NCBI GenBank assembly: GCA_030066685.1
Contig: JASJBF010000001.1
Span: forward strand, 62,001-126,000
DNA: 64,000 nucleotides
Direction: 5' to 3'
Source of the DNA: Kiloniellales bacterium
GTDB taxonomy: Bacteria; Pseudomonadota; Alphaproteobacteria; Kiloniellales; JAKSBE01
In this document: positions 26,847 to 37,438 of the stretch, piece by piece
How the letters are laid out: each line of letters opens with the position of its first letter
Position numbering within the stretch: the first letter of the stretch is position 1
Notes under the pieces: model-generated
Database searches by the model: none
What the model saw: the letters and a program-made list of their open reading frames with translations, nothing else
What the model was told of the DNA's origin: nothing
Program-made: the position numbers and the translations under genes

Positions 26847-27179
26847 TCAGGCGTTGCCTTCCGCCAGGCGGTCGACCAGGCGGCCGACCTTGCGGACCGC
26901 GGCTCTGGGCGCAATCGTCCGGGCGCTGGCGATGGTCTTGAGCAACGCGGCCCGGTCGGCGGCTCCTCTCGGCGCGAGGACGACGCCGGCGGCCTCACCG
27001 TTGCCGAGGAACCCGAACAGGCGGCGCCAGCGCTTGCGGCGCAGGGTATAGCCCTGGCCGCGGTCGTCGAAGACGGCTCGAAAGCTCTCCTCAGTCTCGG
27101 ACGCGTCGATGTCGCGCACGGCATCTTCGGCGGAGTCGTAGACGTAGAGGACGCCGTCGTCCTGAAGCGTGATCAACAT
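26847..27179 (-). CDS. Hypothetical protein
   Basis: 110 residues, not recognised. It starts MLITLQDDGVLYVYDSAEDAVRDIDA, has a basic patch (TLRRKRWRRLFGFL) and an Ala/Arg-rich C-terminal helix; no membrane segment or signal. ATG 27179 is chosen because GGGGAAGGAAG lies just upstream; the frame stays open to 27302 but without a ribosome-binding site. It is convergent with the phosphate symporter gene. Probably cytoplasmic. Confidence 0.6.
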   Translation of the reverse strand: MLITLQDDGVLYVYDSAEDAVRDIDASETEESFRAVFDDRGQGYTLRRKRWRRLFGFLGNGEAAGVVLAPRGAADRAALLKTIASARTIAPRAAVRKVGRLVDRLAEGNA

Positions 27180-27368
27180 GCTCTTCCTTCCCCCTGTGAG
27201 ACCTCTCCGCACGGCACGCTTTCGGGCTTCGTCGAAGACATTGGCCCAGGTTGCGCCGGACAGCCGAATCCCCCTCCCAAACAAGAGGTGCTCCCGCCTC
27301 AAATGTCGCGCAGTAGCGTCAGGTATTCAACAGCTTGAGGGGTGGAATCCACCTAGATTATCAAATTG

Positions 27369-28112
27369 TCACAGGCATAGGCCGCCATCGATCACAAGAG
27401 CCGTCCCGGTGGTGAAGGCGGACTCGTCCGAGGCCAGGTAGACGGCCAGGGCCGCGACCTCCTCGGGCTGGCCCAGGCGGCCCATGGGCTGGCGGGCGAT
27501 GAAGGCCTTGCGGGCCGCCACGGGGTCGTCGAAGGATGCGATTCGTCCGTCAAGCGAGGGCGACTGCACCGTGCCCGGGCAGATCGCATTGCAGCGCACG
27601 CCCTGGCCGACGTAGTCCGCCGCGACCGACTTGGTCAGGCCGATCACCGCGGCCTTGCTGGCGCCGTAGACGCAGCGGTTGGGCAGGCCGCGCAGGGAGG
27701 AGGCGACCGAGGCCATGTTGACGATGGAACCGCCGCCCTTTTCCAGCATGCCCGGCAGGAAGGCGCGGATCGTGCGGTACATGGCCGTGACGTTGAGGGC
27801 GAAACCGAAGTCCCAGTCCTCCTCGCCGCTGTCGAGGACCGAGCCGTGATGGACGTGGCCGGCCACGTTCATCAGGCCGTCGATCGCCCCCAGCTCGGCG
27901 GCGCAGGCCGTGATCGCCGTCGGATCCAGCACGTCCAGGCGCCGAATGGCGACGCCCTCGACGCCGTCTAGCTCCGACTTGAGCAGGGTCTCGTTGACGT
28001 CGCTGGCCGTGACCTCGGCGCCCTCCGCGGCGCAGGCCCGGGCGATCGCCTGGCCGATGCCCTGCGCCGCCGCGGTGACCAGGATCCGCTTGCCCTTCAG
28101 TCTCTCCGCCAT
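27369..28112 (-). CDS. SDR family oxidoreductase, 2-keto-3-deoxy-aldonate dehydrogenase-like
   Basis: 247 residues: VTAAAQGIG nucleotide loop, NVAG in place of NNAG (82-85), Ser135, Tyr149 and Lys153 (YGASK), and the diagnostic CNAICPGTVQSPSLDGRI. This last segment is shared by BDH2-like SDRs that oxidise 2-keto-3-deoxy-L-fuconate or -rhamnonate to the 2,4-diketo acid. With an IlvD/Edd dehydratase upstream and an FAH hydrolase across the divergent promoter, this is the expected middle enzyme of a non-phosphorylating aldonate pathway. Last gene of the operon from 32811. Confidence 0.85.
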   Translation of the reverse strand: MAERLKGKRILVTAAAQGIGQAIARACAAEGAEVTASDVNETLLKSELDGVEGVAIRRLDVLDPTAITACAAELGAIDGLMNVAGHVHHGSVLDSGEEDWDFGFALNVTAMYRTIRAFLPGMLEKGGGSIVNMASVASSLRGLPNRCVYGASKAAVIGLTKSVAADYVGQGVRCNAICPGTVQSPSLDGRIASFDDPVAARKAFIARQPMGRLGQPEEVAALAVYLASDESAFTTGTALVIDGGLCL

Positions 28113-28133
28113 GGTCGGTGCTCCCCCTTAGGG

Positions 28134-29129
28134 TCAGTAGTCGCAGCTGTTCTGGGCGCTGTAGTCGGCGACCGCGATCTTGCCGGCGACGATCTCGGCC
28201 CGGGCGGCGCCGAGCCTGCCCTCCATCTCGGCGCTCACCAGTGGCCGGTTGTGCTCGTCCAGCGCCCAGCCGACGCCGTCCTCGGCCAGGCCCAGGACCG
28301 TGATCCCGGGCGCCCAGCTGCCGGCCTGGGCGGTCGCGAAGGCCTCGCGGACCGCGACGTCGACCCGCTTGACCATGGACGAAAGCATGGTCCCGGGGTG
28401 CAGGTGGTTCTGGTTGGAATCGACCCCGATGGCCAGCTTGCCCAGGTCCTTGGCCGCCTGGTAGACGCCGACCCCGGTGCCGCCCGCGGCGGCGAAGATG
28501 ACGTCGGCGCCGCGGTCGAACTGGCTGCGCGCCAGCTCGCCGCCCTTGGTCGGGTCGTTCCAGGCCTCCGGCGTGTTGCCGGTCATGTTGACCAGGATCT
28601 GGACCGCGGGGTCGACGTGCCTGGCGCCCTGCTCGTAGCCGCAGGCGAACTTGCGGATCAGCGGGATGTCCATCCCGCCGACGAAGCCGACCTTGCCGGT
28701 CCTCGACGCCATGGCCGCCAGCATGCCGACCAGGAAGGAGCCTTCCTCCTCCTTGAAGACCACCGACTGCACGTTGGGCGCCTCGACCACCGCGTCGATC
28801 AGGGTGAACTTGGTCTCGGGGTACTCCGCGGCCACGGTCTCGACAGAGGAGGCCAGGCCGAAGCCGACCGCGACGATCACGCTGGTCTCGCGCCGGGCCA
28901 TCTTGCGCAGGGCCTGCTCGCGCTGAGCCGCGGTCGTGATCTCGAACTCCAGGTAGTCGATGCCGGTCCTCGCCTTGAAGGCCTCGGCGCCGTTGTAGGC
29001 GGCCTCGTTGAAGGATTTGTCGAACTTTCCGCCGATCCCGTAGACGACCCCGGGCCGGAACTCGGCGGCGCCGGCGGTCGACAGCCCGGCCAGCACCAGA
29101 ACGGAGAGAGCGGTCATTACACGCAGCAT
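28134..29129 (-). CDS. BMP family ABC transporter substrate-binding protein
   Basis: 331 residues with a signal peptide (VMTALSVLVLAGLSTAGAA) and the BMP/PnrA-like periplasmic binding fold: GGKFDKSFNEAAYNGAE, GFVGGMDIPLIRKFACGYEQGA, FAAAGGTGVGVYQAAKDLG and GVDSNQNHLHPGTML. It should bind a small polar ligand, with permeases encoded elsewhere; none lies next to it. Closely related to the partial gene at the left edge. It sits between two SDR genes inside the sugar-acid operon, 21 bases from the downstream one, which suggests that its ligand belongs to that pathway. Confidence 0.9.
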   Translation of the reverse strand: MLRVMTALSVLVLAGLSTAGAAEFRPGVVYGIGGKFDKSFNEAAYNGAEAFKARTGIDYLEFEITTAAQREQALRKMARRETSVIVAVGFGLASSVETVAAEYPETKFTLIDAVVEAPNVQSVVFKEEEGSFLVGMLAAMASRTGKVGFVGGMDIPLIRKFACGYEQGARHVDPAVQILVNMTGNTPEAWNDPTKGGELARSQFDRGADVIFAAAGGTGVGVYQAAKDLGKLAIGVDSNQNHLHPGTMLSSMVKRVDVAVREAFATAQAGSWAPGITVLGLAEDGVGWALDEHNRPLVSAEMEGRLGAARAEIVAGKIAVADYSAQNSCDY

Positions 29130-29166
29130 GTCGTCTTCCTCCCCTGGCTCGAGGCTATGCCCTCGT

Positions 29167-29889
29167 TCAGATTTCTTGTGACTGCGGCAGTATCATCAGC
29201 CGCGGCAGCGCGACGTGATCGGGCCGGGTGAGGGCGAAGATCAGGAGTTCCGCGACGTCGGCCGGCCGCAGGGGTTGTTCAACGTTCTGAGTGACTTCCG
29301 GCCGAACGCTGTAGCCGCGATGCAGGTCGGTCACCACCAGGCCGGGCTCCAGGCAGGTGACCTTGATCGCCGATCCCGCGACCTCGAGACGCAAGGCTTC
29401 GGACAGCGCCTCGACGGCGTACTTGGTCCCGGCGTAGCCGCCGGCGAACTTGCGGACCTTGCTGCCGAGCACGCTGGAGGTGTTGACTAGGTGCCCGGCC
29501 CCAGCGCTGCGGAACTGCTTCATGGCGAGGTAGGCGATGCGGTAGGCCGCCTCGACGTTGACCCGGACCATCTCGCAAAGCGCATCGACCTCGACCTCCT
29601 CGATCGGACCTGTGTGGATCAGCCCGGCGTTGTTGAAGACCACGTCGAGGGCGCCGAACTGGCTCAGCGCCGCCTGGAAGAGCGATTCTGCATAGCCCGG
29701 ATCGGTCATCTCACCCGGCACCGCGATGCAGTCGGGCAGGCGCCTCGTGTGCTCCTGCAGGATCTCGGCCCGCCGGCCGGCCAGCACCAGCTTCATGCCC
29801 GCGCCCGACATCGCCTCGGCCCCAGCCAGCCCGATCCCGCTGGTCGCCCCGGTGACGATCCCGACCTTGCCCTGGAGGGAGACGGCCAT
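29167..29889 (-). CDS. SDR family NAD(P)-dependent oxidoreductase
   Basis: 240 residues of a classical SDR: VTGATSGIG (12-20), FNNAG (85-89), Ser139, Tyr152 and Lys156 (YAGTK). The C-terminal part lacks a long substrate loop. Substrate not deducible, but the position directly behind the dehydratase gene (18-base gap) in the sugar-acid operon suggests oxidation of a sugar, aldonate or keto-acid intermediate. It differs from the SDR at 27369, so the two probably catalyse different steps. Confidence 0.85.
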   Translation of the reverse strand: MAVSLQGKVGIVTGATSGIGLAGAEAMSGAGMKLVLAGRRAEILQEHTRRLPDCIAVPGEMTDPGYAESLFQAALSQFGALDVVFNNAGLIHTGPIEEVEVDALCEMVRVNVEAAYRIAYLAMKQFRSAGAGHLVNTSSVLGSKVRKFAGGYAGTKYAVEALSEALRLEVAGSAIKVTCLEPGLVVTDLHRGYSVRPEVTQNVEQPLRPADVAELLIFALTRPDHVALPRLMILPQSQEI

Positions 29890-29907
29890 CGCCGCGGCCT
29901 CCGACGG

Positions 29908-31638
<1,731 letters not shown>

Positions 31639-31706
31639 GATCTCTCCCTGAAGGCGACCAGGCGCGGGAGGCCCGCGGCGGTCCGAAGCTCTCTGTTTCT
31701 CTATTC

Positions 31707-31793
31707 TGTCATTGCCGGACTTGATCCGGCAATCCATCGGGGTCGCGGTTCCGGCCTGGCCATGGATCCCCGGGGCGAGCCCGGGGATGACGA
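31707..31793. repeat. Dispersed double-hairpin intergenic repeat, copy 1
   Basis: Two short palindromes in tandem: TTGCCGGA/TCCGGCAA around CTTGA, then CCCCGGG/CCCGGGG. It starts TGTCAT and ends ATGACG. The first half matches a second copy at 47662-47738 at about 29 of 31 bases. It lies between the DenD-like and dehydratase genes of one operon. Confidence 0.7.
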
Positions 31794-31824
31794 CGGTGCG
31801 GAAGGCTTGCTTGGAAGCGCCGCG

Positions 31825-32811
31825 TCACGCTTCCAGATAGTCCGCGATGTAGTAGGCGACGATCTCGTCCAGGCTTTTTTCGCGGGGCAGGCCGAGGGCG
31901 AGGGCGCGGTCGTAGTAGGTGTCGAGCGGCCAGGTCTTGACGATTTCCTCGATGAAGGGGTCGGGCTCGACCGTGATCTTGCCGAGCGGGCGCTCGCCGG
32001 CGACCCGGTGCAGGGCCTCGATCATCTCGGCCACGGTCACGGTCAGCGCCGGCAGGCTGACCGCCCGGTCGCCGCCGAGCTTCTCGCCGGGCAGCTCGTG
32101 GAGCGCGACGATGCCGTCGACGATGGCGCGGTAGCCGAGCAGCGGCATGACCGTCTCGGTCCTGACCGGCAGGGCCATGTCGACGCCGTCAAGCGGCTCG
32201 CGGAAGACACCGGAGACGAAGCTGGAGGCGGCCAGGTTCGGCTTGCCCGGCCGGATGATGACCGTCGGCAGGCGCGCCGCCCGGCCGTCGAGGAAGCCCT
32301 TGCGGGTGTAGTCGTTGATCAGCAGCTCGCCGACCGCCTTGGTCATGCCGTAGGTGGTCTGCGGGGTCTGCTTGGTCGTGTCGCCGACGCTCTCCGGCAT
32401 GGCCGCGCCGCCGAAGACCGCGATCGAGCTGGCGAAGACCAGGCGGGGCACAGACCCACGGGCGCGCAGGGCCTCCAGGACGTGGAGGTTGCCGTCCAGA
32501 TTGACCCGTATCGCCAGGTCGAAGTCCTGCTCGCCGCCGCCGCTGACCACCGAGGCCAGGTGGAAGACCGAGATGTCGTCCCGGTCGATCAGGCCCGCGA
32601 CCGTGGTGCGGTCGCTGATGTCGCCGGCGACGAAGCGGGCCTCCTCCGCCAGGGCCGGGGGCAGGGGGTCCGGAACCGCCTGGTCGAAGAGCAGCATCTC
32701 GTCGATCGCCGCCTTCTCCCCCGAAGGCGCCGTGATCGCGCCGATGTCCAGCAAACGCCGCGCCAGCCGCTGCCCGATGAAGCCGGCGCCGCCCGTGATG
32801 ACCACTTTCAT
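31825..32811 (-). CDS. denD: NAD-dependent epimerase/dehydratase fold protein, DenD-like
   Basis: 328 residues of the extended SDR type: TGGAGFIG at the N-terminus, HLASVVSGGGEQDFDLAIRVNLDG, FASSIAVFGG and the catalytic YGMTK. The pattern matches D-erythronate dehydrogenase (DenD), which makes 2-oxo-erythronate for the OtnI/OtnK/OtnC route. That ties this operon to the otnK-otnC operon 18 kb away. ATG 32811 begins the conserved MKVVITGGAG; the frame also runs back to a TTG at 32853. The palindromic operator at 32857 lies 46 bases upstream. Confidence 0.85.
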   Translation of the reverse strand: MKVVITGGAGFIGQRLARRLLDIGAITAPSGEKAAIDEMLLFDQAVPDPLPPALAEEARFVAGDISDRTTVAGLIDRDDISVFHLASVVSGGGEQDFDLAIRVNLDGNLHVLEALRARGSVPRLVFASSIAVFGGAAMPESVGDTTKQTPQTTYGMTKAVGELLINDYTRKGFLDGRAARLPTVIIRPGKPNLAASSFVSGVFREPLDGVDMALPVRTETVMPLLGYRAIVDGIVALHELPGEKLGGDRAVSLPALTVTVAEMIEALHRVAGERPLGKITVEPDPFIEEIVKTWPLDTYYDRALALGLPREKSLDEIVAYYIADYLEA

Positions 32812-32856
32812 GCTTTTCTTGTCCGTCCCGTCTTGGCCTCCGCCTTTGCCCAAGGC

Positions 32857-32870
32857 TAATGTATACCTTA
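32857..32870. promoter_or_regulatory. Palindromic GntR-type operator, site 3
   Basis: TAATGTATACCTTA, matching sites 1 and 2 at 12 of 14 positions and sharing the GTATAC core and the right-hand flank TTAATCG with site 2. It lies almost midway between the divergent start codons at 32811 and 32919. Confidence 0.65.
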
Positions 32871-32918
32871 ATCGAGCGCGAGCCTTTCCTGGCGCGCCAC
32901 CTGGTACAAGGGGGAGAG

Positions 32919-33866
32919 ATGAAGCCCGAGATCGTCCTGACGGGCGGCATGATGCCGCATGTCATGGAAGCCCTGGAGGCCGCCTACGTCGTGCACCGCT
33001 ACGACCAGGCCACCGACAAGGCGGCCTTTCTCGCGGAGGTCGCGGACAAGGTGCGTGGCATGGCGAACGGCGGCCATCACGGCAACCTGGACAATGCCTT
33101 GATAGACGCCCTGCCGAAGCTGGAGATCATCTCCTCCTTCGGGGTCGGCGTGGACCACATCGACGTCGGCTACGCCACGGGCAAGGGCGTGGTCGTGGCC
33201 AACACCCCTGGCGTCCTCAACGACGAGGTCGCCAACCTGGCGATCGCCTTGATCCTAATGTGCAGCCGCCAACTGGTCGCCGCCGACCGCTACGTCCGCA
33301 GCGGCCAGTGGCGTGACGGCGCGATGCCGCTGCAGCAGGCGATCCGCGGCAAGACTGTCGGCATCCTGGGTCTCGGCCGCATCGGCAAGGACATCGCGAC
33401 CAAGCTCCAGGTCTTCGGCTGCGAGGTGGTCTACAACGGCCGCCGCGAGCAGCCGGACCAGCCCTACCGTTTCTACCCGGACCTGACCGCCATGGCGCGG
33501 GACAGCGACTACTTGGTCGTGATCTGTCCCGGCGGCCCCGAGACCGAGGGCATCGTCGACCGCCCGGTCCTCGACGCCCTGGGGCCCGAGGGCACCCTGA
33601 TCAACGTCGCCCGCGGCTCCGTGGTCGACGAGCCGGCGCTGGTTGCGGCCTTGGTCGAAGGCCGTCTCGGCGGCGCCGGCCTCGACGTCTTCGCCGATGA
33701 ACCCAAGGTGCCTCAGGACCTCATCGACCTCGACCATGTCGTGCTGCTGCCGCATGTCGGCAGCGCCACGGTCCAGACCCGCAAGGCCATGGGCGACCTG
33801 GTGGTCGACAACCTCGCGGCCCACTTCGCCGGCAAGGGCGCGCTGACGCCCGTCACCGCCGGCTGA
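32919..33866 (+). CDS. D-isomer-specific 2-hydroxyacid dehydrogenase
   Basis: 315 residues: substrate-domain FGVGVDHID, the NAD-binding GILGLGRIGKDIA, NVARGSVVDEPAL with the catalytic arginine, FADEPKVP with the glutamate, and LLPHVGSAT with the histidine. These enzymes reduce 2-keto acids such as hydroxypyruvate or glyoxylate to D-hydroxy acids. In a sugar-acid locus it could reduce glyoxylate or hydroxypyruvate produced by cleavage. ATG 32919 has GGGGGAGAG upstream. First gene of the plus-strand operon divergent from denD. Confidence 0.9.
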   Translation: MKPEIVLTGGMMPHVMEALEAAYVVHRYDQATDKAAFLAEVADKVRGMANGGHHGNLDNALIDALPKLEIISSFGVGVDHIDVGYATGKGVVVANTPGVLNDEVANLAIALILMCSRQLVAADRYVRSGQWRDGAMPLQQAIRGKTVGILGLGRIGKDIATKLQVFGCEVVYNGRREQPDQPYRFYPDLTAMARDSDYLVVICPGGPETEGIVDRPVLDALGPEGTLINVARGSVVDEPALVAALVEGRLGGAGLDVFADEPKVPQDLIDLDHVVLLPHVGSATVQTRKAMGDLVVDNLAAHFAGKGALTPVTAG

Positions 33867-33896
33867 CAAGAAACGAACGAGAGGGGAAGCCGAGAA

Positions 33897-34742
33897 ATGA
33901 AGCTGTTGCGTTATGGTCCGAAGGGGCAGGAGAAGCCCGGTCTTCTGGATGCCCAGGGCGGCATACGGGATCTGTCAGGCCAGGTCGACGACATCGCGGG
34001 CGAGGTCCTGAGCGATGCCGGGCTGGATAAGCTACGCGCGCTCGATCCCGAAAGCCTGCCGCTGGTTCCGGGCGAGCCGCGCATCGGGCCCTGCGTGGGG
34101 CGGATCGGCAAGCTGGTCTGCATCGGGCTCAACTACCGCGACCACGCCGAGGAGTCAGGCCAGCCGGTCCCCGAGGAGCCGGTGATCTTCATGAAGGCGA
34201 CTTCTTCGCTTTCTGGGCCGGACGACCCGGTGGTCCTCCCGCGCGGCTCCGAGAAGACCGACTGGGAGGTCGAGCTGGCCTTCGTCATCGGCAAGGAGGC
34301 GCGCTACGTCGAGCAGGCCGACTGGGCCGACTACGTCGCCGGCTACTGCGTCTGCAACGACGTCTCGGAGCGGGCCTTCCAGCTCGAGAGCACCGGGCAG
34401 TGGGTCAAGGGCAAGAGCGCCGACAGCTTCGCACCGCTCGGTCCCTGGATGGTGACCCGCGACGAGATCCCCGATCCCCAGGCGCTCGACGTCTGGCTGG
34501 ACGTTGACGGCACCCGGCGCCAAAGCGGCAACACCCGGACCATGATCTTCCCGGTTGCCGAACTGCTCGCCTATGTATCCCGCTTCATGAGCCTGCAGCC
34601 GGGCGACGTGATCTCGACCGGTACGCCGCCGGGCGTCGGCCTCGGGCACAAGCCGCCGATCTTCCTGGCGCCCGGCCAGGTCATGACCCTGGGCATCGAA
34701 GGCCTGGGCGCCCAGCGGCAGGAGGTCGTGGCGTCGGAGTGA
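33897..34742 (+). CDS. Fumarylacetoacetate hydrolase (FAH) family protein
   Basis: 281 residues with the family core IGLNYRDHAEESG, the metal-binding DWEVELAFVIG, CNDVSERAFQ, GKSADSFAPLGPW and the C-terminal STGTPPGVGLG. Related enzymes split 2,4-diketo-3-deoxy-L-fuconate or -rhamnonate into pyruvate and lactate. With the SMP-30 lactonase (15120), the dehydratase (29908) and the SDR (27369), all steps after sugar oxidation of a non-phosphorylating aldonate pathway would be present. GAGGGGAAG precedes the ATG; the gene starts 30 bases after the hydroxyacid dehydrogenase gene. Confidence 0.9.
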   Translation: MKLLRYGPKGQEKPGLLDAQGGIRDLSGQVDDIAGEVLSDAGLDKLRALDPESLPLVPGEPRIGPCVGRIGKLVCIGLNYRDHAEESGQPVPEEPVIFMKATSSLSGPDDPVVLPRGSEKTDWEVELAFVIGKEARYVEQADWADYVAGYCVCNDVSERAFQLESTGQWVKGKSADSFAPLGPWMVTRDEIPDPQALDVWLDVDGTRRQSGNTRTMIFPVAELLAYVSRFMSLQPGDVISTGTPPGVGLGHKPPIFLAPGQVMTLGIEGLGAQRQEVVASE

Positions 34743-34783
34743 GGCGCCCGAAGCAGGCGAGAGACTTTGCGTTGAGAGGTTTT

Positions 34784-34884
34784 CCCCTCACCCGCTCGCT
34801 CCGCTCGCCGCCCTCTCCCGGGGGAGAGGGCTGTGAAGGCTTGGCGAGGCAATTGTCGAGCCCTAGCCGGAGCTGGGTGAGGGG
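34784..34884. repeat. Long intergenic inverted repeat (CCCCTCACCC/GGGTGAGGGG)
   Basis: Ten-base outer arms at 34784-34793 and 34875-34884 enclose a second palindrome CCCTCTCCC/GGGAGAGGG. This layout is a common dispersed repeat in high-GC proteobacteria. It separates the FAH and the second HIBADH-family gene. Confidence 0.65.
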
Positions 34885-34918
34885 ACTCACAGGAACGAAT
34901 TCGGACAGGGAGGACACT

Positions 34919-35893
34919 ATGGCGAGACAAGGAGCGGCCAAGGGGCCGGCAAAGAAGGCCGCGGCCAAGAAACCGGCGGCCAATACGGCGCCGGCGAAGA
35001 AGGAACGGGTGGGCTTCATCGGCGTGGGCCTGATGGGCCACGGCATGGCCAAGAACATCGTCGAAAAGGGCTACCCTCTGACCGTCATGGGCCACCGCAA
35101 CAAGAAGCCGGTCCGGGACTTGGTCAAGCGCGGCGCCGTGGAGGCCAGGAGCCCGGCCGAGATGGCCCGGCGCAGCGACGTGATCTTCCTCTGCGTCACC
35201 TCCTCGGTGCAGGTCGAGGACCTGATGCGGCGCAAGGACGGGCTCCTCGCCGGCGCGAGCAAGGGCCTGATCCTGGTCGACTGCTCGACCTCGGACCCCA
35301 ACTCGACCCTGGCCTTGGCCGAGGAGCTCAAGGCCAAGGGCATCAAGCTGATCGACGCGCCGCTGGGCCGCACGCCCAAGGAGGCGGAGGAGGGCCGGCT
35401 CAACGCCTTCGTCGGCGCCGACAAGGCGACCCTCAAGGCCCTGATGCCGCTGCTCCAGACCTGGGCGGAGAACATCATCCACGTCGGCCCGGTCGGCACC
35501 GGTCACAAGATGAAGCTGATCAACAACTTCGTCGCCATGACCTATGCCGCGCTCTATGCCGAGGCCTTCACCGCCTGCAAGAAGACCGGGGTCAGCATCC
35601 AGACCTTCCACGACGTCATCGCCGCCGGCGGCCTCAACAACATCTTCTTTCAGAACTACTGCAAGTGGGTGCTGGGCCGCGATCCCAAGGCGCACGAGTT
35701 CACCATCCGCAACTGCGCCAAGGACATGGGCTACTACAACAACATGGCCGACGCGGTCGGGCTGACCACCATCATCGGCGCCGCCGCCAAGCAGAGCTAC
35801 ACCCTGGCCATGACCCAGGGCGCCGGCGACAAGTACATGCCGATGATGGCCGACGCGATCGGCGCGGTGAACGGGGTCAAGTTCGGGAAATAG
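34919..35893 (+). CDS. NAD(P)-dependent beta-hydroxyacid dehydrogenase with Lys/Ala-rich N-terminal tail
   Basis: 324 residues of the 3-hydroxyisobutyrate dehydrogenase family: FIGVGLMGHGMA, DCSTSDPNST, GRTPKEAEEGRLNAFVGA and the catalytic lysine in GHKMKLINNFVAM. Before the Rossmann fold there is a ~28-residue basic tail (ARQGAAKGPAKKAAAKKPAA) unusual for this family. The strong ribosome-binding site AGGGAGGACACT points to ATG 34919, so the tail is probably translated; a GTG near 35008 would give a normal-length enzyme. Oxidation of a tetronate or similar 3-hydroxy acid is likely from context. Confidence 0.85.
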   Translation: MARQGAAKGPAKKAAAKKPAANTAPAKKERVGFIGVGLMGHGMAKNIVEKGYPLTVMGHRNKKPVRDLVKRGAVEARSPAEMARRSDVIFLCVTSSVQVEDLMRRKDGLLAGASKGLILVDCSTSDPNSTLALAEELKAKGIKLIDAPLGRTPKEAEEGRLNAFVGADKATLKALMPLLQTWAENIIHVGPVGTGHKMKLINNFVAMTYAALYAEAFTACKKTGVSIQTFHDVIAAGGLNNIFFQNYCKWVLGRDPKAHEFTIRNCAKDMGYYNNMADAVGLTTIIGAAAKQSYTLAMTQGAGDKYMPMMADAIGAVNGVKFGK

Positions 35894-35985
35894 CCGGTTA
35901 ACAATCGGTTACGGCCGGCTTTTAAGGTCATTTTAAGGCCGGGGCGGGACCCTGCGGGCGAATCGAGCCCCCCAGGAGACCGCCC

Positions 35986-36555
35986 ATGCGCCGCCCGATT
36001 TCCCTCGCCCTCGGCTGCCTTGCAGTCCTGCTGGTCGCCGGCTGCATGAGCCCGTCGGGCGACACCCCGGCGCAGAAGCGCCAGGCCGCCGCCGAGATGC
36101 GCCGCGACACCCTGGCCAAGCTCTACGCGATCCGGCCCAGCGCCCGGGCCGAGATCAAGCGGGCGGTCGGCTACGGGGTCTTCAGCAACGTCGGCGTGAA
36201 TCTGATCTTCCTTTCGGCGGGCAACGGCTATGGCGTGGTGCGCGACAACCACAGCCGCCGCGACGTCTATATGAAGATGATCACCGGCGGCATCGGCATC
36301 GGTCTCGGGCTCAAGGACTTCCGCGGGGTCTTCGTCTTTACAACCCGCGAGGCCCTGAACCGCTTCGTCGAGTACGGCTGGGACGCCGGCGCCCAGGCCG
36401 ACGCCGCGGCCAAGAGCAGCGACAAGGGCGGCGCCTTCGCCGGGGCGATCAGCGTCGCGCCGGGCATCGAGCTCTATCAGATCACAGAGAACGGCCTCGC
36501 CCTCCAGGCCACCATCCAGGGCACCAAGTACTGGCGCGACGACGACTTGAGCTAG
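35986..36555 (+). CDS. YSC84/SYLF-domain lipoprotein
   Basis: 189 residues. The N-terminus has a lipoprotein signal with lipobox LLVAGC, so Cys20 should be lipidated. The mature part matches the SYLF (YSC84) lipid-binding domain: RPSARAEIKRAVGYGVFSNVG, GNGYGVV, GGIGIGLGLKDFRGVFVFT and VSVAPG-like VAPGIELYQITENGLALQA. Function in bacteria is unclear; an envelope role is likely. CCAGGAGAC precedes the ATG. About 90 bases separate it from the dehydrogenase gene and it is probably an independent unit. Confidence 0.85.
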   Translation: MRRPISLALGCLAVLLVAGCMSPSGDTPAQKRQAAAEMRRDTLAKLYAIRPSARAEIKRAVGYGVFSNVGVNLIFLSAGNGYGVVRDNHSRRDVYMKMITGGIGIGLGLKDFRGVFVFTTREALNRFVEYGWDAGAQADAAAKSSDKGGAFAGAISVAPGIELYQITENGLALQATIQGTKYWRDDDLS

Positions 36556-36773
36556 ATCCGCCTCAGCGCGCCGCCTTCGGGCGACGCACGGCGCAAGTCA
36601 GCGACACCCGACGGCAGATGATGCCTTTTGCCGGCGAGGCGCCGTGAAGCCTGGCTGAAGCCGGAGGCTAAGCGGTCTCGCTGCTTGGACCGAAAGCCGA
36701 GTGCACGCGTCCCGCGCTCGTCTGGAAGCGGTTTCGCTTGCCTTCACTCGGCCTTGGCGTGCAATAACGCCCC

Positions 36774-37418
36774 ATGAAAAACGTGACCCTCTACGGCGCC
36801 ACCTACAGCGTCTTCACCCGTATTGCCCGGCTGGTGTTGGAGGAGGCGGGGGTGGGCTACCGGCTGATCGAGATCGACATCTTCGATCGGGAGGCGCTGC
36901 CGGCCGGCTACCTGCAACGGCATCCCTTCGGCAAGATCCCGGCCTTCGCGCACGACGGATTCCGGCTCTTCGAGACCGACGCCATCGCCCGCTACGCCAT
37001 CGAGACCGCCGGCGCCGAGGGCCTGGTGCCGGAGACCACGGCCGCGCGGGCGCGCATGACCCAGATCCAGCGGATCGTCGACAACTACGCCTATCCGGTC
37101 CTGGTCTGGGGCGTCTACGTCGGCGAGACGCGCGGCAAAGGCCCGCTGCCGCCGGAGACCGTCGAGCAGGCACACAAGGTCCTCGCGGTCCTGGAGGAGC
37201 TCTGGGAAGGGCCTTTTCTTCTGGGTGAGCGGCTCACGCTGGCCGACCTCTGGCTGGCGCCGGTCCTGGCCTTGTTCCGCTGCGCGCCGACCGGACAGGC
37301 GCTGCTCTCGGAGTTCCCGGAGCTGGAGAGCTGGCTGCAGCGCCTCCAGGCGCGATCCTCGATGCAGGCGACCCGCTTCCCGGTCGAGCTGGCGCCGGCA
37401 GGTGGGGCTTCAGGCTAG
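36774..37418 (+). CDS. Glutathione S-transferase family protein
   Basis: 214 residues with an N-terminal thioredoxin-like domain (VTLYGATYSVFTRIARLVLEEAG, HPFGKIPAFAHDGFRLFETDAIARYA) and a helical C-terminal domain (LLGERLTLADLWLAPVLAL). The SNAIL-like ETDAI and the cis-Pro KIPAF mark the glutathione site. Substrate unknown. No strong ribosome-binding site is visible before ATG 36774. An acetyltransferase gene follows 20 bases downstream. Confidence 0.85.
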   Translation: MKNVTLYGATYSVFTRIARLVLEEAGVGYRLIEIDIFDREALPAGYLQRHPFGKIPAFAHDGFRLFETDAIARYAIETAGAEGLVPETTAARARMTQIQRIVDNYAYPVLVWGVYVGETRGKGPLPPETVEQAHKVLAVLEELWEGPFLLGERLTLADLWLAPVLALFRCAPTGQALLSEFPELESWLQRLQARSSMQATRFPVELAPAGGASG

Positions 37419-37438
37419 CCGCCCTTACCTTCGTGCCC

